DNA of 64,000 nt from Gilvimarinus chinensis DSM 19667 (GTDB lineage: Bacteria > Pseudomonadota > Gammaproteobacteria > Pseudomonadales > Cellvibrionaceae): the NCBI RefSeq assembly GCF_000377745.1, contig NZ_KB898708.1, positions 124,001-188,000 of the forward strand, given 5' to 3'. Shown piece by piece: positions 59,388-64,000 of the stretch; position 1 is the first letter of the stretch, and every line of letters starts with the position of its first letter. The notes below the pieces were generated by a model. That model had not been told where the DNA came from. It did no database searches and saw only the letters and a program-made list of their open reading frames with translations. The translations under genes and the position numbers were made by a program.

Positions 59388-60182
59388 ATGTTGAAGCGAA
59401 CCGCACGAATGCCATTGCGACGCAGGCTGTATATTTATCTGGAGCCACGCGCCTGGCCTTTCGGAGTCTCGCCGTTCAACATCGCTGTCTGCGTCTTAAT
59501 TCTATTGTCGATGATCGGTGCGATTCTTGAGACCGAACCCACTTTAACTCGCGGCCATGAATCTTTTATTCGCTTTTGCGAGCTGGTTATCAGCGGCGTT
59601 TTTTTGCTGGAATACCTTGCCAGGTTGTGGGTGTGTGTAGAAGATCGGCGTTATCAGCACCCGCTCTGGGGGCGAATTAAATACGCGTTAACGGCCGCCG
59701 CGCTGCTGGATTTGCTGGCTTGTTTGCCGCTGCTTTTGGGTGTTGCCAGCTCGGAGTCTTTGCTGTTGCGCTTTGCACGCTTGTTTCGCGTGCTGCGTTT
59801 GGCTCGTTACGGTCAGCTGGCGCGCGCAGTGCAGCTGGTGATTAAAGCCATAATGTCCAGGCGCTATGAGTTAATGGTCAGCGTTTTCATTGCCGTCGGC
59901 ATGATTTTGGCTTCATCCACACTTCTATATTTTGCTGAGCGCAATGTGCAGCCCGAAGCGTTTGGCAGTATCCCCAGGGCCATGTGGTGGGCAATTATTA
60001 CGTTCACTACGGTGGGCTATGGCGATGTCTACCCGGTTACTGAGTGGGGCAAAGTGTTCGCGGCACTGACGGCGTTATCGAGTATCGGTTTGATCGCTAT
60101 GCCCACGGGCATTCTCGCTTCAGCGTTCAGTGATGCTATGCGAAGGGGGCGCGATGAGATTGGCAACCAACGCAGGCACTAA
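59388..60182 (+). CDS. Voltage-gated potassium channel-like ion transporter
   Basis: A 264-residue six-helix cation channel. The S4 voltage sensor has regularly spaced Arg residues (LLRFARLFRVLRLARYGQL), and the pore carries the potassium filter TTVGYGDV. There is no RCK or cyclic-nucleotide domain. The ATG has GGAG only 2 bp away; TTG 59391 (better spacing) or ATG 59409 could be the real start. Potassium selectivity is inferred from the filter. Confidence 0.88.
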   Translation: MLKRTARMPLRRRLYIYLEPRAWPFGVSPFNIAVCVLILLSMIGAILETEPTLTRGHESFIRFCELVISGVFLLEYLARLWVCVEDRRYQHPLWGRIKYALTAAALLDLLACLPLLLGVASSESLLLRFARLFRVLRLARYGQLARAVQLVIKAIMSRRYELMVSVFIAVGMILASSTLLYFAERNVQPEAFGSIPRAMWWAIITFTTVGYGDVYPVTEWGKVFAALTALSSIGLIAMPTGILASAFSDAMRRGRDEIGNQRRH

Positions 60183-60293
60183 TGGGTTAGCGGGTGGGAA
60201 TGCCCTTCGCAACGCCGACAGTTATAAGCATCTGCCGATTGAATCTTAGGTCAACTCCCTTGTTAATGTTAATTTCATCGAAAGTAGCGTAAA

Positions 60294-60318
60294 ATACCTG
60301 ACTAAATTAATCAGGTAT
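60294..60318 (+). promoter_or_regulatory. IscR type 1 operator before nfuA
   Basis: A 25-bp palindrome beginning ATACCTGACTA and ending AATCAGGTAT matches the published E. coli IscR type 1 consensus at all but one position. It overlaps a TAAAAT -10-like element (60290-60295) and lies 22 bp before nfuA. IscR represses such sites when it carries its [2Fe-2S] cluster, which fits an Fe-S biogenesis gene. Confidence 0.8.
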
Positions 60319-60339
60319 AGAGGTTAAATACTGTCGGCT

Positions 60340-60927
60340 ATGCTCAGCGTTGATATTACTCCATCTGCACAAACCTACCTCAAAGGCTTACTGGATAAGC
60401 AGGACAACAACGAAGGTATTGGCATTCGTATGTTTGTCGCCAACCCAGGCACGGCTCAGGCAGAGACGTGCATTGCCTACTGCCGCCCTGAGGAAGTCAA
60501 AGAAGGGGACGTTACCTTAGAGCTTGAAGGCTTCAACGCCTACTTTGAAGAGCGCAGTTTACCATTTTTAAAAGATGCCAAAGTGGATTACTCGGCCGAT
60601 AAAATGGGAGGCCAGCTAACCATTCGGGCGCCCAACTCCAAAATGCCCCAGGTAACCGACGACAGCCCCCTTGAAGATCGAATTAACTACGTACTTTTTA
60701 ACGAAGTTAACCCCGGCTTGGCGGCACACGGCGGCGATGTCAGCTTAGTGGAGGTCACTGATGACAACTATGCGATTTTGCGTTTTGGTGGTGGCTGCCA
60801 GGGGTGTAGCGCGGTAGACTTGACCCTGAAGAACGGGGTTGAAGTGGCTTTGATGGATAAGTTGCCGGAGCTCAAGGGTATTCGCGATATAACCGATCAT
60901 ACAGACCGCACCCAATCCTACTATTAA
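60340..60927 (+). CDS. nfuA: Fe-S biogenesis protein NfuA
   Basis: NfuA delivers [4Fe-4S] clusters to target proteins. The 195-residue protein has an N-terminal A-type-like domain that lacks the usual ligand cysteines and a C-terminal Nfu domain with the CxxC site (GGGCQGCSAVDLTLKNGVE, in part). Length and order match E. coli NfuA (191 residues). Regulation by IscR is suggested by the operator upstream. AcnB, encoded in this window, is a plausible client. Confidence 0.95.
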   Translation: MLSVDITPSAQTYLKGLLDKQDNNEGIGIRMFVANPGTAQAETCIAYCRPEEVKEGDVTLELEGFNAYFEERSLPFLKDAKVDYSADKMGGQLTIRAPNSKMPQVTDDSPLEDRINYVLFNEVNPGLAAHGGDVSLVEVTDDNYAILRFGGGCQGCSAVDLTLKNGVEVALMDKLPELKGIRDITDHTDRTQSYY

Positions 60928-60971
60928 CTGCTTGATACGCTCAGACTAATACACAAGGATTTGGGTGGTCG

Positions 60972-62078
60972 GTGAACAAAACGCTGAACGTTTTACGGCT
61001 TTTACTGCTTGGCCTGTATTGTTATCCGGCCTTATTAGCGGCACAGACTGATACCAATGCGCAGGGTTCGGTCTGGCCTGCAGCCCCGGACAGGCTCGCC
61101 GGTTGGGACTGGTTACAGCTCGACTCCGGTGAGTGGGTCAAAGGTGAAATTATCGGCTTGTACGATAACACGCTCACCTTCGATTCAGATCACTTCGATG
61201 AAATGACCCTTGACTGGGACGATGACGTCAACCGTGTACTGTCCGCTCGAAGCATGAGTGTACGTCTCAGCACCGGGGTGACGGTCTATGGCCCGGTTGA
61301 TATCGACGAAAACTTCCTTAATTTTGCTTCACCTGTGGCCGCGCAGTACCCGCGCTCGACCATCATCGCCATGACCAAAAAAGGCGACAGAGAGCGAGAC
61401 CTGTGGCGCACCGAGCTGGGCTTTAGCGGCACGCTAAAGGGCGGTAATGTCGATGAAAAGGGCTACAACCTGAACTTTGAAGTGGCGCGTCGTACGGCGA
61501 TGTCGCGTTTAAGCATCGATTATCGCGGCAGCTTTGATGAAACCGCTGGTGTGCAAACCCAAGAGAGCCACCGCTCTAACGGTCGCTTTGATCGATTTAT
61601 CGGCTCTTCTTTGTACTGGACGCCAGTGTATATAGAGTATTTCCGCGACCAATTCCAGAACATAGATGCCCGTGTTACCTACGGTGTTTTTATTGGTTAT
61701 TACATTGCCGACAGCAAGACCTTTACCTGGAGCATCAGTGGCGGCCCAGGTTATCAGTACCAAGAGTTTACCACCGCACCCGTAGGCCAGGATTTGACCC
61801 AAGAAACTCCGGCCTTGTTGGCCGAGTCGAAGTTAACCTGGGACATCACGGACGATATCACTTACGAGTTAAGCTACCAGCCGCAATTTACTAATGACGA
61901 GACCGGTCGCTATAAACACTATCTTGAAACCGGTTTAAAGTTGGATGTTACGGCTAAACTGGCGGTGGATTTCACTTACACATGGGATAGAACGGCAAAG
62001 CCCCAGGTGGACGAGGATGGCTTACTACCCGAAAAAGACGATTACACGATGTCTGTTGGTGTGACCTGGAATTATTAG
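60972..62078 (+). CDS. DUF481 outer-membrane protein
   Basis: A 368-residue protein with an N-terminal signal peptide (LLLLGLYCYPALLAAQ, cleavage near residue 25), a region of about 100 residues with SGEWVKGEIIGLYDNTLTFDS typical of the DUF481 N-terminal part, then alternating beta-strands (RVTYGVFIGYYI, KLDVTAKLAVDFTYTWD). It ends in the aromatic residue Tyr (GVTWNY), as expected for a beta-barrel. DUF481 proteins are often salt-stress inducible; the function is unknown. GTG start with weak ribosome site. Confidence 0.82.
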   Translation: MNKTLNVLRLLLLGLYCYPALLAAQTDTNAQGSVWPAAPDRLAGWDWLQLDSGEWVKGEIIGLYDNTLTFDSDHFDEMTLDWDDDVNRVLSARSMSVRLSTGVTVYGPVDIDENFLNFASPVAAQYPRSTIIAMTKKGDRERDLWRTELGFSGTLKGGNVDEKGYNLNFEVARRTAMSRLSIDYRGSFDETAGVQTQESHRSNGRFDRFIGSSLYWTPVYIEYFRDQFQNIDARVTYGVFIGYYIADSKTFTWSISGGPGYQYQEFTTAPVGQDLTQETPALLAESKLTWDITDDITYELSYQPQFTNDETGRYKHYLETGLKLDVTAKLAVDFTYTWDRTAKPQVDEDGLLPEKDDYTMSVGVTWNY

Positions 62079-62154
62079 CACCAGATTTTGTACCCGTGTA
62101 GGCTAAAGCAAAACCACCACCCGGTTTCAAATCGGTCAGGTTTTTCAGGCAATA

Positions 62155-62186
62155 AAAAAGCCTACCAGCCGCAGCGGGTAGGCTTT
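62155..62186 (-). terminator. Terminator after the DAHP synthase gene
   Basis: On the minus strand AAAGCCTACC (62186-62177) and GGTAGGCTTT (62166-62157) form a perfect 10-bp stem followed by T residues. The plus-strand side lacks a T run, so it mainly serves the minus-strand gene. Confidence 0.8.
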
Positions 62187-62208
62187 GCAGCCAATAAGCT
62201 GTTAACGC

Positions 62209-63294
62209 TTAAGGGTAGCGTTTTTCCAGCATTGGCTTTATTTTTTCGCGCATAGAGCGAAGCGCTTTTTCGGTAGCGGCCCAATCGATGCAGGCGTCGG
62301 TGACTGACACCCCGTATTCTAACTGACTTAAATCTTCTGGAATTTTCTGATTGCCGGCGCCAATGTTACTTTCAACCATTAAACCAATAATGGACTTATT
62401 GCCTTCTACGATTTGATTGGCAACATTATCCATAACCAGGGTTTGCAGGTTGTGGTCTTTGTTGGAGTTGGCGTGACTGCAGTCCACCATAATGTTCGGC
62501 AAGATCTTCGATTTTTCCAGCTCGTCTTCGCACATGGCAACGCTTACCGAATCGTAATTGGGCTTGCCGTTACCGCCGCGCAAAACCACATGGCCGTAAC
62601 TGTTGCCGCGGGTGTGGATAATAGACACTTGACCGTCTGAATTAATGCCCAGAAAACGGTGTGGTTTAGAGACCGATTGCAGGGCGTTAATGGCAACTGT
62701 CAGGCTGCCGTCTGTGCCGTTTTTAAACCCTACAGCAGAAGACAAACCACTGGCCATTTCACGGTGAGTTTGCGATTCTGTCGTACGAGCACCAATGGCA
62801 GACCAACTGATCAAGTCCTGCAGGTACTGTGGCGAAATAGGGTCCAGCGCCTCAGTGGCGGTGGGCAAGCCCAGTTCGGCAATATCCAGCAAGAGTTTAC
62901 GACCAATATGTAATCCTTCTTGAATCTTAAACGAGTCATTCAAATACGGGTCGTTAATCAGGCCTTTCCAGCCAACGGTGGTACGAGGTTTTTCAAAATA
63001 AACGCGCATGACAACATAGATAGTATCACTGACTTCTTCGGCCAGCTTTTTCAGTCGGGCTGCATAGTCCTTGGCGGCCTCAACGTCGTGAATAGAGCAG
63101 GGGCCTATCACTACAAAAATACGGGGGTCTTTGCGATCAAGAATATTGCGAATGGTGGCGCGACCTTCGGTAATTACCGTACGTGCGCTATCGGTCAGCG
63201 GCAGCTCGCGTTTGAGCTCAGCCGGCGAAATGAGCAGCTCTTGAGAGACGACGTTGATATCGTCTACCGCTGCATCTTGAGTATCGTGTGACAT
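62209..63294 (-). CDS. aroG: 3-deoxy-7-phosphoheptulonate (DAHP) synthase, AroFGH type
   Basis: It catalyses the first step of the shikimate pathway. The 361-residue class I protein has VIGPCSIHD, the EKPRTTVGWKGLINDPYL segment (in part), GARTTESQTHREMASG, VDCSHANSNKDH and the metal-binding end GVSVTDACIDW. Which isoform (Phe-, Tyr- or Trp-sensitive) is not decided by sequence alone; the symbol aroG is one option. It is monocistronic with its own terminator. Confidence 0.92.
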   Translation of the reverse strand: MSHDTQDAAVDDINVVSQELLISPAELKRELPLTDSARTVITEGRATIRNILDRKDPRIFVVIGPCSIHDVEAAKDYAARLKKLAEEVSDTIYVVMRVYFEKPRTTVGWKGLINDPYLNDSFKIQEGLHIGRKLLLDIAELGLPTATEALDPISPQYLQDLISWSAIGARTTESQTHREMASGLSSAVGFKNGTDGSLTVAINALQSVSKPHRFLGINSDGQVSIIHTRGNSYGHVVLRGGNGKPNYDSVSVAMCEDELEKSKILPNIMVDCSHANSNKDHNLQTLVMDNVANQIVEGNKSIIGLMVESNIGAGNQKIPEDLSQLEYGVSVTDACIDWAATEKALRSMREKIKPMLEKRYP

Positions 63295-63437
63295 TGTCTT
63301 TACAGATTTCCTATGTTGTCGTAGTTGCGCGTCTGAAAATCATCAGACACGCTTATTCTACTGAATTTCAATGGCTTTTTGGTGATGATTTTGCCAATTA
63401 CAGGAATATTTGAAATCTATCATAAAGAGATGTGTGA

Positions 63438-64000
63438 TTAAATCTCCAAGAAGTCCAACGGGGCCGTTAACATTGGACAGTAAATCGCTAGCTTCAAAGG
63501 GTAGGACTCTTGCGAAAACAAGGAAGCATAGCGCTGAAGCTGACCGGTATAGGCTTCTCGTAACCGAGCCGCTACTTCCGCTTCCGACTCCCCTGCCAAC
63601 AGCTCTGCCGTTTTATAATCAATAATCCAGCGCTGCCCGTTGCAGACGAAAGTTCGGTCGATCACATGACGTTTGTAGTTAACGGCCGATTGCCCAGATG
63701 CTGTGACATAGGTCGCTTCAATCGCACTGTGCGGATGACTATTGTCCAGTATCCAGCGACCGCGTTCCGAACCCAGTGCATTCCTGATGCATAACTCTAT
63801 TCTGGCTGTAGCTTTAGAGAGCTGTGGCGGTAGAACTCCTGCGGCAGTGAGCAGGCTTCGCCAGAGGGCTTTCTGAGAAGCAATATAGTCTTCGGGCTCT
63901 GATGGAAGAGGGCTGGCTGCTAGAGCTTCAAATATTCGGTGCACAACGGTGCCTGTGAGTCGCGCCAGACGTGCATCCATAGTTTCCGTTTCAGGCAGAT
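63438..64000 (-). CDS. RecB/UvrD-type helicase-nuclease, C-terminal nuclease domain (partial)
   Basis: The frame is open to the window edge; the visible 187 codons give the last 186 or so residues. They form a RecB-like PD-(D/E)XK nuclease: TGTVVHRIFEALA (His), HSAIEATYV (Glu), VIDRTFVC (Asp), RWIIDYKTAE (Asp-x-Lys) and YTGQLQRYASLF (Gln, Tyr). This domain occurs at the C-terminus of UvrD-family helicases such as RecB or AddA-like proteins; the helicase part lies outside the window, so the exact family is open. It is upstream of the DAHP synthase gene on the same strand, separated by 143 bp. Confidence 0.85.
   Translation of the reverse strand, partial: LPETETMDARLARLTGTVVHRIFEALAASPLPSEPEDYIASQKALWRSLLTAAGVLPPQLSKATARIELCIRNALGSERGRWILDNSHPHSAIEATYVTASGQSAVNYKRHVIDRTFVCNGQRWIIDYKTAELLAGESEAEVAARLREAYTGQLQRYASLFSQESYPLKLAIYCPMLTAPLDFLEI

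Overview
The window is a 64 kb piece of a gammaproteobacterial chromosome. Protein sequences and gene order resemble Pseudomonas. The chemotaxis proteins, MupP, YciK, CysI with its DUF934 partner, and the gyrA-pheA-tyrA-cmk-rpsA-ihfB order followed by an O-antigen-type block ending in wbpM all fit a relative of Pseudomonas. Moderate G+C, separate (unfused) tyrA and cysN, and a lapAB-linked sugar block suggest a Cellvibrionales-type (possibly marine) bacterium, but that placement is inference. No phage, insertion sequence, CRISPR array or rRNA was seen. There is one tRNA gene, tRNA-Val(GAC).

Layout. (1) Positions 1-20688 hold a continuous polar-flagellum and chemotaxis block: the end of fliK, then fliLMNOPQR-flhB, flhA-flhF-fleN-fliA, then cheYZAB-motCD-parC-parP-cheW and a DUF2802 gene. 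Sigma-54 type promoters lie before fliL and flhA, and a perfect FliA (sigma-28) promoter lies before cheY, matching the class II/III/IV flagellar hierarchy of Pseudomonas. (2) Positions 20696-24212 (minus) hold mtaD-ubiG-mupP-yciK. (3) Positions 24445-36042 hold gyrA, pheA, tyrA, cysDN, a ComEA-like gene, pyrF, cmk, manB and galU. Compared with the Pseudomonas order, serC, hisC and aroA are missing. (4) Positions 36043-46917 hold rpsA with a structured leader, ihfB, lapA-lapB, then ugd, manC, a sugar epimerase, a WbpL-type initiating transferase and, convergently, wbpM. (5) Positions 47136-64000 hold tRNA-Val, htpG, mgsA, an SDR gene, acnB, an SMP-30-like gene, a DUF1289 gene with miaE, the DUF934-cysI pair, a tiny membrane-protein unit, a DUF2970 gene, an RluA-type pseudouridine synthase, a potassium channel, nfuA behind an IscR-type site, a DUF481 outer-membrane protein, an aroG-type DAHP synthase and the C-terminal end of a RecB/UvrD-like nuclease.

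How the genes work together. Block 1 encodes the type III export gate, switch, placement factors (FlhF, FleN), polar array anchoring (ParC, ParP), motor stators and chemotaxis signalling. GalU, ManB, ManC, Ugd, WbpL and WbpM supply activated sugars and start lipid-linked glycan synthesis, while LapA and LapB govern LPS assembly. CysDN and CysI belong to assimilatory sulfate reduction. PheA, TyrA and the DAHP synthase belong to aromatic amino acid synthesis.

The observations most worth following up are: the repeated acidic DEFEALLD motif in the CheA linker, which resembles the CheY-binding ends of FliM and CheZ in the same operon; a self-contained 38-codon membrane-protein transcription unit; the rpsA leader hairpins; the IscR-type operator before nfuA; and the skeletal O-antigen locus.
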